Shown here piece by piece: positions 1 through 8,497 of a DNA stretch of 64,000 bases. The notes beneath the pieces are model-generated. The model was not told the origin of the DNA, did not search any database, and was given only the letters and a program-made list of their open reading frames with translations. Made by a program: the position numbers and the translations under genes. The DNA is from Winogradskyella sp. (GTDB taxonomy: Bacteria > Bacteroidota > Bacteroidia > Flavobacteriales > Flavobacteriaceae), in assembly GCA_004211785.1 (NCBI GenBank), contig SHBX01000003.1:1-64000 (forward strand), given 5' to 3'. Position 1 is the stretch's first letter, and every line of letters begins with the position of its first letter.

Positions 1-1
1 A

Positions 2-289
2 TCCGTACTCATAAACGGAAGGAATCTTACCAATTTTGGTGTATTCAGAAAGTATCTTCAAAATTATATTGAAAACCACTCGGCTTTAAATGAAGATATG
101 ACAATGATGGTACGCCAATTAGAGCAAACCACACAAGGAATTCCTCTAGAAATCTATACTTTTAGTAAAGATCAACGTTGGGAAAATTACGAGTATATCA
201 TGGGAGATATTTTTGATCATGTATTGGCTTCAGTAGAATATTTTGATTTAGAAATTTATGAACTGGGATTAACTACTGATAAAAACTAG
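2..289 (+). CDS. MscS-family mechanosensitive channel, YbdG-like (C-terminal fragment)
   Basis: Only the last 95 codons are in the window; the reading frame is open from base 2, so the gene starts upstream. The visible part reads as the end of the cytosolic domain of a YbdG-type mechanosensitive channel: an INGRNLTNFGVFRKYL stretch, then MTMMVRQLEQTTQGIPLEIY and the IFDHVLASVEYF segment, which is the usual order in that subfamily of MscS proteins. Such channels sit in the inner membrane and release solutes on osmotic downshift. The membrane-spanning part is not visible. The TAG stop lies inside a CTAG palindrome that also supplies the stop of the convergent thioesterase gene. Confidence 0.8.
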   Translation, partial: SVLINGRNLTNFGVFRKYLQNYIENHSALNEDMTMMVRQLEQTTQGIPLEIYTFSKDQRWENYEYIMGDIFDHVLASVEYFDLEIYELGLTTDKN

Positions 290-675
290 TTGTTAAGTCT
301 ATCTTTAACGAATTCTACTTCTGTTTTCCCATGAGGTGCAGGTTTTCCGTCTGCACCAAGGTTAACCATTATCATATTATCTACCGTCAATATGGTTTCT
401 CGTGTCATCTTATTTCTAGCTTCGCACTTCATGGTAATAGATGTTCTCCCAAACTTAATAACCTCCATACCAATCTCTACAATATCTCCCTTTTTGGCAG
501 ATGACATAAAGTTAATTTCTGACATAAACTTAGTCACTATTTTAGAGTTTTCAAGCTGAATGATAGTATATAATGCGGCCTCTTCATCTATCCAAGCCAA
601 TAGCTGGCCTCCAAACAATGTACCATTTGGGTTTAAATCTTCGGGCTTTACCCATTTACGTGTATTAAATTTCAT
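286..675 (-). CDS. Acyl-CoA thioesterase, hotdog fold (YciA-like)
   Basis: A 129-residue single-hotdog protein that should hydrolyse acyl-CoA thioesters in the cytosol. The N-terminal part carries NPNGTLFGGQLLAWIDEEAA, the hotdog helix with the catalytic acidic residue as in YciA-type acyl-CoA hydrolases, followed by the beta-sheet region VTKFMSEINFMSSAKKGD. Length is normal for the family. It starts directly after the stop codon of the DUF72 gene, so the two are one transcript. Its stop shares the CTAG palindrome with the convergent channel gene. The exact chain-length preference cannot be told from sequence. Confidence 0.82.
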   Translation of the reverse strand: MKFNTRKWVKPEDLNPNGTLFGGQLLAWIDEEAALYTIIQLENSKIVTKFMSEINFMSSAKKGDIVEIGMEVIKFGRTSITMKCEARNKMTRETILTVDNMIMVNLGADGKPAPHGKTEVEFVKDRLNN

Positions 676-1569
676 TTACAATAATGTTTGTTGTCCTTCT
701 GAATCATCATTAGGGATTTTTAAATCTGTTTTCAATTCAGAATTCAATTTTCTAATTAAATATGCCGAAAGTAATGGTGATTCTTTTTCTATATTTTGAT
801 GTACAAAGAAATTAATATCTTTTATACCTATATCTTTCCATATTTTTAAGCGCTCTACCCAATCATCTAAGCGCGAATAATCACTTTGATGATTAGCACC
901 AACATATCTTATAAAAGCTCTAGAGTTCGTTAGTCGCATATGCATTATATCGCGTCGCCCAGCAGAATCAACAATAATATTAGAAATATTATTCTCCTCA
1001 AGGAGTTGATATAAATCTTCAGCCACCGCTTTGTCATTATACCAATTTGTGTGTCTAAACTCTATAGCTAATGGAATTTCTTTTGGCCAAGATTCAACAA
1101 AATTTATAACTCTATCAAAATCTTTGGGTGCAAAATTACTGTGCATCTGCAGAAATACACATCCTAGTTTTTCTTTAAGATTAATAGCACTATACAAATA
1201 GTTGTCTACTACTGGCTTGACTTCATCATTTAAGCGTTTCCAATGACTAATTTCTTGATTAAGCTTTGGGAAAAACTTAAAGTTATCTGGAGTTTTATCA
1301 TACCATTTCGCAAATTGTTCAGGTAGAAAAATCCTATAAAATGTAGCATTAAGTTCAATAGAATTAAATTGACGAGAGTAATACTCTAACTCATCTTTAG
1401 TGCCCCTTGGGTAAAACCCTTTTAGGTCTGCCCTATTCCATTTGGCACAACCAACAAATACATTTGTAGTGTCAGATGGCTGCTCGTTTAAAACTCTTAA
1501 GGTATCGGTATGGTCTTTTGGTAAAGTGAAATCTATATCTGTAGGGTTATCTACGCTTCCAAACTTCAT
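676..1569 (-). CDS. DUF72 family protein (YecE-like)
   Basis: A 297-residue protein of the DUF72/YecE family, a TIM-barrel-like fold of unproven function. Visible landmarks are VGCAKWNRADLKGFYP near residue 39, where the family has its GTSGW-type start, then NSIELNATFYRI, FKFFPKLNQEISH, LGCVFLQMHSNFAP and IPLAIEFRHTNWY. It is the first gene of a two-gene minus-strand unit with the thioesterase, which follows with no gap. A residue stretch of about 35 amino acids precedes the domain, longer than in many homologues. I cannot assign a reaction. Confidence 0.85.
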   Translation of the reverse strand: MKFGSVDNPTDIDFTLPKDHTDTLRVLNEQPSDTTNVFVGCAKWNRADLKGFYPRGTKDELEYYSRQFNSIELNATFYRIFLPEQFAKWYDKTPDNFKFFPKLNQEISHWKRLNDEVKPVVDNYLYSAINLKEKLGCVFLQMHSNFAPKDFDRVINFVESWPKEIPLAIEFRHTNWYNDKAVAEDLYQLLEENNISNIIVDSAGRRDIMHMRLTNSRAFIRYVGANHQSDYSRLDDWVERLKIWKDIGIKDINFFVHQNIEKESPLLSAYLIRKLNSELKTDLKIPNDDSEGQQTLL

Positions 1570-1640
1570 ATTTATAATTTTAAGATAAAGATACTAACTT
1601 GTAATTGTACTAGCTAGAAATTGATTTGTTAATAACACCG

Positions 1641-1670
1641 TTGACAAGATAATTCTCACATTTATATTTC
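1641..1670 (+). promoter_or_regulatory. Bacteroidota-type promoter (TTG - 19 bp - TATATTTC)
   Basis: TTG at 1641-1643 is followed after 19 bases by TATATTTC at 1663-1670, one base off the TAnnTTTG minus-7 consensus known for Bacteroidota sigma factors. It would start a transcript about 45 bases before the 1722 gene. This is the best two-part match in the window. Confidence 0.45.
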
Positions 1671-1721
1671 ACTTTAGTTAATGCTTAAATTTAATTCCAT
1701 ATTAATTGAAACACTAATAAT

Positions 1722-2138
1722 ATGGAAACCCGATCTAAACTTCTACTTAACATCAGACCACAGATTCCTTCAGCAAAAGTCTATGATACTATGTCAAATG
1801 ACGAAGCTTTTCAGAATATAACACTCCGTCCTATTATTAAAATGCAGAATGATTTGTTTGTATATGTATTTAAGAATTACATCTCTAAAAGAAAAAATGT
1901 TTTTTACGATTTAACCCTGCCAAAACAGATGGCATATATAGAAAATGCTATACATAAAGATATGAAGTTTAGGAACTCCCTTAAAGGTATGGTCATTGGG
2001 CAGTTTACTGTTGAAGAATATGAACTATATATTCTAAATTCTTCAGCATTAAACAAACGCATGATGAACATCGTAAAAGAGCGTTTGCTCAGTAGTATTC
2101 AGCTTTTTGTAAAACCAGATTTTTTAAAAGCTGTCTAA
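1722..2138 (+). CDS. Conserved flavobacterial protein of unknown function
   Basis: A 138-residue soluble protein without signal peptide or membrane segment. It has a central region with NDLFVYVFKNYISKRK, IENAIHKDMKFRNSLKGMVIG and a C-terminal ALNKRMMNIVKERL helix. I recall close relatives in many Flavobacteriaceae, some carrying the label glyoxalase, but I see no glyoxalase metal-binding pattern here, so that name looks doubtful. It is mostly helical with many basic residues. The gene stands alone with its own promoter candidate and overlaps the convergent DUF2461 gene by four bases. Function unknown. Confidence 0.75.
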   Translation: METRSKLLLNIRPQIPSAKVYDTMSNDEAFQNITLRPIIKMQNDLFVYVFKNYISKRKNVFYDLTLPKQMAYIENAIHKDMKFRNSLKGMVIGQFTVEEYELYILNSSALNKRMMNIVKERLLSSIQLFVKPDFLKAV

Positions 2139-2809
2139 AGTAAAGATTCACCATTTAGATTGGTGGTAAGCACATCACTCATATAATCAAAGTAAGGTCG
2201 TATCTTTTTGAAAGCTTCATTTACATTGTCTAAAAAACCTTCAGCTAAGACTTCTTTGTCTGTAAATTTTTTAGTAAAGATGAATTGCTTTTTTCGAATT
2301 AAATCTATAGCAGAATGTTCTTTATCAAAACCTTTTGGTGCTGTTTTTAGCTCATCACCAACAAAACTTCCCCAAGTTGCTTTAAAGGTTTTATTATTTA
2401 GAATGTCTCGCATTTCGCTGTCATCCATTTCAAATTCCTTTCGAATGCGCAGCAAATCTTCTTTATTAGGCTCCCAAAAACCTGTTGCTATAAATGATTC
2501 ATTATTTGGTTGGATATGCAAATAATAACCACCTCTTAATTCAGGTTTCTTCCTATGAAAAGAACCACCAAAATGTGTTTTATAGGGTAATTTGTTTTTT
2601 GAAAAACGTACATCTCTATATATTCTAAAGATTTTCACCTTATCTATTTGATCATGAATATTCATTAATTCTCCTAGATGATTATAAGATTCTTTTACTT
2701 GAGATTCAATGCGTTTAAATTCTGGTTTATTGTCATTAAACCAATCTCGATTATTATTCTTTTCAAGCTTTTTTAGAAAAGCAAAGGTGTCTTTAGAAAT
2801 TGAACTCAT
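2135..2809 (-). CDS. DUF2461 family protein
   Basis: A 224-residue cytosolic protein of the DUF2461 (TIGR02453) family. The family hallmarks are clear: FLKKLEKNNNRDWFNDNKPE near the start, RIYRDVRFSKNKLPYKTHFG in the first third, and GGYYLHIQPNNESFIATGFW in the middle. The function of the family is not established. Length matches relatives. It is monocistronic and its TAG stop sits within the stop of the convergent 1722 gene (CTAA overlap). Confidence 0.88.
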   Translation of the reverse strand: MSSISKDTFAFLKKLEKNNNRDWFNDNKPEFKRIESQVKESYNHLGELMNIHDQIDKVKIFRIYRDVRFSKNKLPYKTHFGGSFHRKKPELRGGYYLHIQPNNESFIATGFWEPNKEDLLRIRKEFEMDDSEMRDILNNKTFKATWGSFVGDELKTAPKGFDKEHSAIDLIRKKQFIFTKKFTDKEVLAEGFLDNVNEAFKKIRPYFDYMSDVLTTNLNGESLL

Positions 2810-2832
2810 TAATTTTGTTATTTATAGATATT

Positions 2833-2840
2833 CAAAAATA
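2833..2840 (-). promoter_or_regulatory. Putative minus-7 box of the DUF2461 gene
   Basis: On the minus strand this reads TATTTTTG, a full match to TAnnTTTG, 23 bases before the start codon. A TTTG (bases 2863-2866 on the minus strand) lies 22 bases further upstream and could be the minus-33 element. Confidence 0.38.
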
Positions 2841-3018
2841 TAAAATTGGAACTTCAATTTCACAAAGAGTAAATACATATTAGAAAATTTATCAGACTTA
2901 AATTGAAAACAGACTTAGTTCTTAATGAATATTCTTCATTTTTTTAACAATTAAAGGATTATTATTTTATTTAACGATTAATCGATATGGTTTAGAATAA
3001 TTCAAAATAAACTTGTAC

Positions 3019-3036
3019 AGTGAAAGAATTTTCACT
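3019..3036. promoter_or_regulatory. Operator-like inverted repeat before the 3071 gene
   Basis: A perfect dyad, AGTGAAA-GAAT-TTTCACT, sits 34 bases before the start codon at 3071. A near-consensus minus-7 box, TAAACTTG, lies just upstream at 3008-3015, so the dyad would cover the expected transcription start. It could be a repressor site or a small hairpin at the very 5' end of the mRNA. Confidence 0.4.
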
Positions 3037-3070
3037 ATAATGCAAAAATTAATAATTACAGATATAACAT

Positions 3071-3292
3071 ATGGGTAGACCAGCAACTAAGCCAACTAAA
3101 TTAAAAGATGGCTATTATATAGAAATTAGAAACAAAGGTTCTAGATCTGGCGTAAAACTATACAATGCCACGGAAATGCAGATGGAGCGTTCTATAAAAA
3201 TGTACGAACGTTCTAAAGAAGTTATCATACTTGGCGAATGTGTCAATGGTAAGTTCGTAACTAAAGAACCAAAATTACATGTAGTGAAGTAA
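3071..3292 (+). CDS. Small conserved protein with N-terminal GRP motif
   Basis: A 73-residue soluble basic protein that I recognise only as a conserved flavobacterial type without known role. It begins MGRPATKPTKLKDGYYIEIR; GRP is the core of AT-hook minor-groove binders, but a single occurrence is weak evidence. The rest alternates basic and acidic residues and contains KMYERSKEVIILGEC followed by a short VNGKFV turn. No signal peptide or membrane segment. It stands alone between a palindrome-containing promoter region and a strong terminator, so it is likely an independently controlled gene. Confidence 0.7.
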   Translation: MGRPATKPTKLKDGYYIEIRNKGSRSGVKLYNATEMQMERSIKMYERSKEVIILGECVNGKFVTKEPKLHVVK

Positions 3293-3319
3293 GAATTTTT
3301 CTTACGTAACTTCACAAAA

Positions 3320-3351
3320 AATCATCTTAATTTATTAAGGTGATTTTTTTT
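3320..3351. terminator. Bidirectional rho-independent terminator
   Basis: AATCATCTTAAT and ATTAAGGTGATT (3320-3331 and 3334-3345) form a 12-bp stem with one G-T pair, followed by T7 on the plus strand and preceded by A-rich sequence that serves the minus strand. It closes the 3071 gene and the convergent TruA-like gene. A second small hairpin (GTAAGAA/TTCTTAC) lies just upstream. Confidence 0.75.
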
Positions 3352-4138
3352 ATTCAAAATCTATAGAATGCAAGATTAATCCTGATGCTGGCGCTATGTA
3401 ATCCATAACTTCTGTACTATCATCTGATAAAGACATTTTTATATAATCTAATGTCACTTCTCCTCTACCCAACTTAATCAATACACCAAACATTAAGCGT
3501 ATTTGGTTACGCATAAAACCTTTTCCTCTTACTTTTAGCACATACGATTTTTCTGGAAAGAAACTTGCAGTATAATCTGTATTTTCAGTTAACTCACAAT
3601 CTTCAATGGTTCTTACAAATTCTCCATTGACAGATGCTTTATAGCAATACGATTTAAAATAATGAGTACCTTTAAAGAGCTCAGCTCCTTTTTTCATAAG
3701 TTCAACATCTAACGGCTCAAGTATAGTTGTTAATATTGGTGCGCAAAACGGATGATTTTTTTGACCTTCAGAAAACACATAATGGTATTCCTTAATTTTA
3801 GAATCTTGAATAATATTAAAATCTTTATTGACTTCTTTAATACTTAAAGCTCTTATGTCTTGGGGCAAATTATGATTAAAAAGTTCTAAAAATTCATCAA
3901 AATTTTCAATTGGCACATTGTATATAAACAACTCCAATGCCGCTTCATTTGCAGAAACCATGGCATCTGTTCGCCCTGCTCCTAATGTTTTAAACCTAAT
4001 ATCTTTCAGAATAAACTTAAGCGTTCTGTCAATCATTAGATGGATCGTTTTTACATCTGGTTGTTTTTGCCAACCATGAAAGCGATATCCTAAATACTGG
4101 AGTTTTATGAGGTAATAATATCTTTTGTCAAATGCCAT
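3350..4138 (-). CDS. TruA-like tRNA pseudouridine synthase
   Basis: A 262-residue member of the TruA pseudouridine synthase family, which modifies uridines in the tRNA anticodon arm. Features: LQYLGYRFHGWQKQP near residue 13, then GAGRTDAMVSA with the catalytic aspartate at residue 58, and the C-terminal VRGKGFMRNQIRLMFGVLIKLG helix typical of TruA. The catalytic loop departs from the usual RTD-x-GVHA: here the VHA part reads VSA. Flavobacteria often carry two TruA-type proteins, and this looks like the divergent one, so the target positions are uncertain and I leave the symbol blank. It is a single gene with a shared terminator downstream. Confidence 0.82.
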   Translation of the reverse strand: MAFDKRYYYLIKLQYLGYRFHGWQKQPDVKTIHLMIDRTLKFILKDIRFKTLGAGRTDAMVSANEAALELFIYNVPIENFDEFLELFNHNLPQDIRALSIKEVNKDFNIIQDSKIKEYHYVFSEGQKNHPFCAPILTTILEPLDVELMKKGAELFKGTHYFKSYCYKASVNGEFVRTIEDCELTENTDYTASFFPEKSYVLKVRGKGFMRNQIRLMFGVLIKLGRGEVTLDYIKMSLSDDSTEVMDYIAPASGLILHSIDFE

Positions 4139-4223
4139 ATCGTGGTCGAAAGTACTGCATGAAAATCACCTAATCAAAATTTTTTTTAACTTGAAACATA
4201 AATCTAATTAAATCAATTTAACT

Positions 4224-4634
4224 ATGACAACAACAAAACCACCAATTTGGTTCTGGATTGTAAGTGTATTAGCACTAGTCTGGAACGGCATGGGAGTTAA
4301 GGCTTACCTTGATCAAGCATATAATACTGAAACTTACAGAGCTATGTACTCTGAAGAACAAATAGAAATTGCTGCAAACTTACCCTCATATATAACAGCA
4401 GCATTTGCGATAGCGGTTTTTGGAGGTATTTTGGGATCCATTTTATTACTGCTACGTAAAAAACTGGCAACTGTTGTATTTTACTTATCGCTTCTTGCGG
4501 TTGTAGTACAGATGGGTTACTTATTAATTAACGATTACGCTAGTAGTATTGGAATGACTGTTATGATTATAGCCTTTGCACTATTTTTAGCATGGTTCGC
4601 AAAGTTTTCGGCATCTAAAGGATATATAAGCTAA
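4224..4634 (+). CDS. Small four-helix membrane protein
   Basis: A 136-residue integral membrane protein with four predicted helices at about residues 9-28, 57-78, 83-103 and 108-127. The first helix begins right after MTTTKPPIWFW, so the N-terminus is short. Between helix 1 and 2 is a polar loop rich in Tyr and Glu (YLDQAYNTETYRAMYSEEQ). Similar proteins occur widely in Bacteroidota as uncharacterised inner-membrane proteins; I cannot assign a function. It is monocistronic with a strong terminator after it. Confidence 0.75.
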   Translation: MTTTKPPIWFWIVSVLALVWNGMGVKAYLDQAYNTETYRAMYSEEQIEIAANLPSYITAAFAIAVFGGILGSILLLLRKKLATVVFYLSLLAVVVQMGYLLINDYASSIGMTVMIIAFALFLAWFAKFSASKGYIS

Positions 4635-4653
4635 GCTTATAGTTTTATTATAT

Positions 4654-4684
4654 AAAGCATCAGTAACTCTGATGCTTTTTTATT
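4654..4684. terminator. Bidirectional terminator between the 4224 gene and the his operon
   Basis: AAAGCATCAG and CTGATGCTTT (4654-4663, 4669-4678) form a perfect 10-bp stem with a TAACT loop, followed by a T run. The A-rich left flank allows it to work for the minus-strand his operon, whose last stop codon lies at 4680. Confidence 0.8.
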
Positions 4685-5282
4685 TTTCTCTTTTTTGAAG
4701 GACATTAACCACATCATTAAGCCTAAAACCTTTGGCTTGCAATAGCATTAAGTAATGAAATAGTAAGTCAGCACTTTCTTCAAGGAATAATTTATTATTG
4801 TTATCTTTTGCTTCAATAACAACTTCTACAGCTTCTTCTCCTACTTTCTGTGCAACTTTATTAATGCCTTTGGCAAACAAAGAAGCAACATAAGATGTTT
4901 CAGAATCTGCACTTTCAATTCTAGCCGATATAGTATCTTCTAATTTTGAAATAAAGCCGAAAGACTCATCATTATCTTCATTCCAACACGTATCTGCACC
5001 TTTATGACAAGTAGGTCCTTCTGGATTTACAGAAATCAACAGTGTATCATTATCACAGTCTAGTTTCATATCAACTAAATTAAGCACATTACCACTGTCT
5101 TCACCTTTGGTCCAAAGTCTGTTTTTTGTTCGACTATAGAAGGTTACTAAGCCCGTAGTTTTAGTTTTTTCAAATGCCTCAGCATTCATATAGCCTAACA
5201 TTAATACATTTTTAGTATAAGCATCTTGAATGATTGCTGGGACTAATCCGTCATCATTTTTATTGAAATCTATATTTTCCAT
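4680..5282 (-). CDS. hisIE: Bifunctional phosphoribosyl-AMP cyclohydrolase / phosphoribosyl-ATP pyrophosphatase
   Basis: A 200-residue fusion that carries out steps 2 and 3 of histidine synthesis. The N-terminal HisI part (about residues 1-115) has NAEAFEKTKTTGLVTFYSR and the zinc and magnesium site residues in KLDCDNDTLLISV and GPTCHKGADTC. The C-terminal HisE part (about 115-200) has KVGEEAVEVVIEAK and SADLLFHYLMLL. It is the last gene of the his operon, seven bases after hisF, and ends on a strong terminator. Length is typical of the fusion. Confidence 0.96.
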   Translation of the reverse strand: MENIDFNKNDDGLVPAIIQDAYTKNVLMLGYMNAEAFEKTKTTGLVTFYSRTKNRLWTKGEDSGNVLNLVDMKLDCDNDTLLISVNPEGPTCHKGADTCWNEDNDESFGFISKLEDTISARIESADSETSYVASLFAKGINKVAQKVGEEAVEVVIEAKDNNNKLFLEESADLLFHYLMLLQAKGFRLNDVVNVLQKREK

Positions 5283-5289
5283 TCGTTTT

Positions 5290-6045
5290 TTATAATCTCA
5301 CAGGAATGCCCTGTTTTTTTAATTCTTCTTTTAATTCTATGATTGGTATTTCGCCAAAATGAAACACACTAGCTGCTAATGCTGCGTCAGCTTTTCCGTC
5401 TATAAATGTATCTACAAAATGCTGCATAGTTCCTGCTCCGCCAGAAGCTATAATTGGAATATTTACCAAATCTGATAATTTGGCTAATGCTTCATTAGCA
5501 AATCCTGCTTTGGTACCATCATGATTCATCGATGTAAATAATATTTCACCTGCTCCTCTCTGTTCCACCTCCTTAGCCCAATCAAATAATTTAATTTCTG
5601 TTGGTATAGTTCCGCCTGCCAAATGCACAAACCACTCACCTTCTACTTGTTTAGCATCAATAGCAACAACAACACATTGACTTCCAAATTTATCTGATAA
5701 TTCATTAATTAATTCTGGACGCTTTACTGCTGATGAGTTTATAGACACCTTATCCGCACCGCAATGCAACAAAGCGTCTACATCTGCTACTGAAGAAATT
5801 CCACCACCAACAGTAAATGGAATATTTACTTGTTCAGCTACTTTTAAAACCATATCCTGCATGGTTTTTCTGTTTTCTAGTGTTGCAGCAATATCCAAAA
5901 ACACCAATTCGTCAGCACCTAATTCAGCATATTGCTTTGCTAAAATCACTGGGTCGCCAGCATCTCTTAAATCCACAAAGTTGACACCTTTTACAGTACG
6001 TCCATTTTTAATATCCAAACAAGGAACAATTCGTTTTGTAAGCAT
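5290..6045 (-). CDS. hisF: Imidazole glycerol phosphate synthase, cyclase subunit
   Basis: A 251-residue (beta/alpha)8 barrel that uses ammonia from HisH to form imidazole glycerol phosphate and AICAR. The start [20 protein letters not shown] carries the first catalytic aspartate (D11); the second is in [12 protein letters not shown]. The phosphate loops FTVGGGI and [10 protein letters not shown] are both present. It follows hisA after one base and precedes hisIE. Nothing unusual. Confidence 0.97.
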   Translation of the reverse strand: MLTKRIVPCLDIKNGRTVKGVNFVDLRDAGDPVILAKQYAELGADELVFLDIAATLENRKTMQDMVLKVAEQVNIPFTVGGGISSVADVDALLHCGADKVSINSSAVKRPELINELSDKFGSQCVVVAIDAKQVEGEWFVHLAGGTIPTEIKLFDWAKEVEQRGAGEILFTSMNHDGTKAGFANEALAKLSDLVNIPIIASGGAGTMQHFVDTFIDGKADAALAASVFHFGEIPIIELKEELKKQGIPVRL

Positions 6046-6046
6046 A

Positions 6047-6781
6047 TTATATAAACTCTTCTAACTGTTTTAAACTAATTCTATTTTCGTAAATGGCTTT
6101 TCCTATAATGACGCCTTCACATCCAATAGCTTTTAAATCTTGCAGGTCTTTAATATCTGAAACTCCACCAGACGCTATAAGTTTTATAGATTGTGCACCA
6201 CTTTTACTACTACAGGTGTTTATAATTGTTTTGTAAAGCTCAATTGAGGGACCTTCTAGCATACCATCTTTTGAAATGTCTGTACAAATAACATACTGTA
6301 TGTGCTTTCGCTGATAGTCTTTTATAAACGAGACCACTTCTTCTTTACTATTGTCTTGCCAGCCGTTTATAGCAATTTTACCGTCGTTACTGTCGGCTCC
6401 TAAAATTATTTTTTGTGGTCCATATTTTGATAACCAGCCTTCGAAAGTTTCCCTGTCGCTCACAGCAATACTACCACCTGTTATCTGTCTTGCGCCATTA
6501 TTAAATGCAATGTTTAAATCTTCATTAGACTTTAATCCACCACCAAAATCAATTTTCAATCTCGTTTTAGAAGCAATCTGCTCCAAGACTTTGTAATTAA
6601 CAATATGCTTAGCTTTTGCACCATCTAAATCTACAAGGTGCAAGTATTCAATACCTGAAGCTTCAAATTGTTTAGCGACTTCCAAAGGGTTTGTGTTATA
6701 TACTTTCTTGGTGTTATAATCTCCTTTTGTCAATCGCACACATTGACCGTTTATGATATCTATTGCTGGTATAATTCTCAT
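6047..6781 (-). CDS. hisA: ProFAR isomerase
   Basis: A 244-residue barrel that isomerises ProFAR to PRFAR. It begins [17 protein letters not shown] with the catalytic aspartate at residue 8; the second catalytic aspartate is in [11 protein letters not shown], and the phosphate-binding loops are IDFGGGLK and LIASGGVSD. It is homologous to the neighbouring HisF, as expected. One base separates it from hisH upstream and from hisF downstream. Confidence 0.96.
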   Translation of the reverse strand: MRIIPAIDIINGQCVRLTKGDYNTKKVYNTNPLEVAKQFEASGIEYLHLVDLDGAKAKHIVNYKVLEQIASKTRLKIDFGGGLKSNEDLNIAFNNGARQITGGSIAVSDRETFEGWLSKYGPQKIILGADSNDGKIAINGWQDNSKEEVVSFIKDYQRKHIQYVICTDISKDGMLEGPSIELYKTIINTCSSKSGAQSIKLIASGGVSDIKDLQDLKAIGCEGVIIGKAIYENRISLKQLEEFI

Positions 6782-6782
6782 A

Positions 6783-7364
6783 TTATAAGTCTAAAAAGTT
6801 TTGTAATAACTGTGCTCCTGCTTTACTACTTTTCTCAGGGTGAAACTGTACTCCAAAGAAATTGTCATTTTCTAATGCTGACGCATATTCGATTTTATAA
6901 TCTGAAGTTGCGATGGATTCTTCACAATTTTCAGCATAATAACTATGCACCAAATACATATAATCACCCTCAGAAATATTTTTAAATAAATCTGATTTTA
7001 GATTCTTAACAGTGTTCCATCCCATTTGAGGCACTTTTACCGCATTTGAAAACCGTTTTACATCAACATCAAAAATCCCGAGACCTTTAGTATTACCTTC
7101 TTCCGTATGATTGCACATCAATTGCATGCCTAAACATATACCTAAAACAGGTTGTTTTAATTGTGGAATCAAAGTATCTAATCCACTATCTTTTAACATT
7201 TTCATTGCTGAACTCGCCTCACCGACACCAGGAAAAATGACTTTGTCAGAAGCTATAATCTCTTCAGAATTATTGGTTAGAACTGCATCATAACCTAATC
7301 TTTGAAATGCAAACTGAATACTCTTAATATTTCCAGCACCGTAATTAACTATTTTTAAATTCAT
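6783..7364 (-). CDS. hisH: Imidazole glycerol phosphate synthase, glutaminase subunit
   Basis: A 193-residue class I glutamine amidotransferase that supplies ammonia to HisF. The nucleophile is C77 in LGICLGMQL; the His-Glu pair is in VQFHPEKSS near residue 173. The oxyanion strand motif FPGVGEA is present. It overlaps the hisB stop by one base, so the two are probably translationally coupled. Confidence 0.96.
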   Translation of the reverse strand: MNLKIVNYGAGNIKSIQFAFQRLGYDAVLTNNSEEIIASDKVIFPGVGEASSAMKMLKDSGLDTLIPQLKQPVLGICLGMQLMCNHTEEGNTKGLGIFDVDVKRFSNAVKVPQMGWNTVKNLKSDLFKNISEGDYMYLVHSYYAENCEESIATSDYKIEYASALENDNFFGVQFHPEKSSKAGAQLLQNFLDL

Positions 7365-8497
7365 TACAACATACCTTTTGTTGATGGCAAAATCATTTTC
7401 TCAAAATCTTGTTTTACTGCCATTTTAATAGCTTTTGCAAAGGCTTTAAAAATGGCTTCTATCTTGTGATGCTCATTAATGCCTTCAACTTTAATATTCA
7501 AATTACATTTTGCACCATCAGTAAAAGATTTAAAGAAGTGGTAAAACATTTCTGTAGGCATTTTGCCAATCATTTCGCGTTTAAAATCGGCATCCCAAAC
7601 GAGCCAATTACGACCACCAAAATCTATAGCAGCTTGTGCCAAACAATCATCCATTGGCAAAGAAAATCCATAGCGTTCTATACCTAATTTATTACCTAAG
7701 GTTGTTGCAAACACTTCGCCTAAAGCAATTGCTGTATCTTCTATGGTGTGATGTTCATCTACTTCTAAATCTCCATCTACTTTAATATTTAAATCCATTT
7801 GACCATGACGTGCAATTTGGTCTAACATGTGGTCAAAAAAGGCAATACCTGTATCGATATTACTCTTTCCTGTACCATCGAGGTTTAAATCTATCTTGAT
7901 TTTAGTCTCATTAGTGTTTCTTTCAATAGAACCAACACGTTCAGTCGTTTTTAGAAATCTATAAATAACTTCCCAATCGTTGGTTTCTAAAGCTATATAC
8001 TGTTCTAATTCATTACCACTCACAGTGACTTCATCTGTACCCAAATTGGTGTTATCGTTTATGAAAATCCCTTTTGCATTTAGATTTTTAGCCAATTCCA
8101 CATCGGTTAATCTATCTCCGATAACAAAAGAGTTTTCTAAGTCATAATCCTCAGAAAAATATTTCGTTAATAACCCAGTATTTGGTTTACGAGTTGACGC
8201 ATTGTCTTTTGCAAAGGTTCTATCAATGAATTGTTCTTTGAAAATAATACCTTCTGCTTCAAAAGTTTTTACAACAAAATTATGAACTGGCCAAAAGGTG
8301 TTTTCAGGATATACTTCAGTTCCTAAACCATCTTGATTTGTAATCATAACGATTTCGAAGTTGAGTTCTTTGACGATTTTACTTAAGTATTGGAATACTT
8401 TAGGGTAAAATTCAAGCTTTTCAAAAGAATCGATTTGTTCGTCAGCTGGCTCTTTTATTAGTGTTCCGTCTCTGTCTATGAATAATACAGGCTTCAT
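7364..8497 (-). CDS. hisB: Bifunctional histidinol-phosphatase / imidazoleglycerol-phosphate dehydratase
   Basis: A 377-residue fusion. The N-terminal HAD phosphatase (about 1-165) has FIDRDGTLI with D8 and D10, MITNQDGLG, and [10 protein letters not shown]. The C-terminal dehydratase (about 185-377) has [27 protein letters not shown] and [13 protein letters not shown], the manganese-binding repeats. The cysteine/histidine zinc loop of the E. coli phosphatase domain is not visible: the corresponding stretch reads [11 protein letters not shown]. It overlaps hisC and hisH by one base each. Confidence 0.96.
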   Translation of the reverse strand: MKPVLFIDRDGTLIKEPADEQIDSFEKLEFYPKVFQYLSKIVKELNFEIVMITNQDGLGTEVYPENTFWPVHNFVVKTFEAEGIIFKEQFIDRTFAKDNASTRKPNTGLLTKYFSEDYDLENSFVIGDRLTDVELAKNLNAKGIFINDNTNLGTDEVTVSGNELEQYIALETNDWEVIYRFLKTTERVGSIERNTNETKIKIDLNLDGTGKSNIDTGIAFFDHMLDQIARHGQMDLNIKVDGDLEVDEHHTIEDTAIALGEVFATTLGNKLGIERYGFSLPMDDCLAQAAIDFGGRNWLVWDADFKREMIGKMPTEMFYHFFKSFTDGAKCNLNIKVEGINEHHKIEAIFKAFAKAIKMAVKQDFEKMILPSTKGML

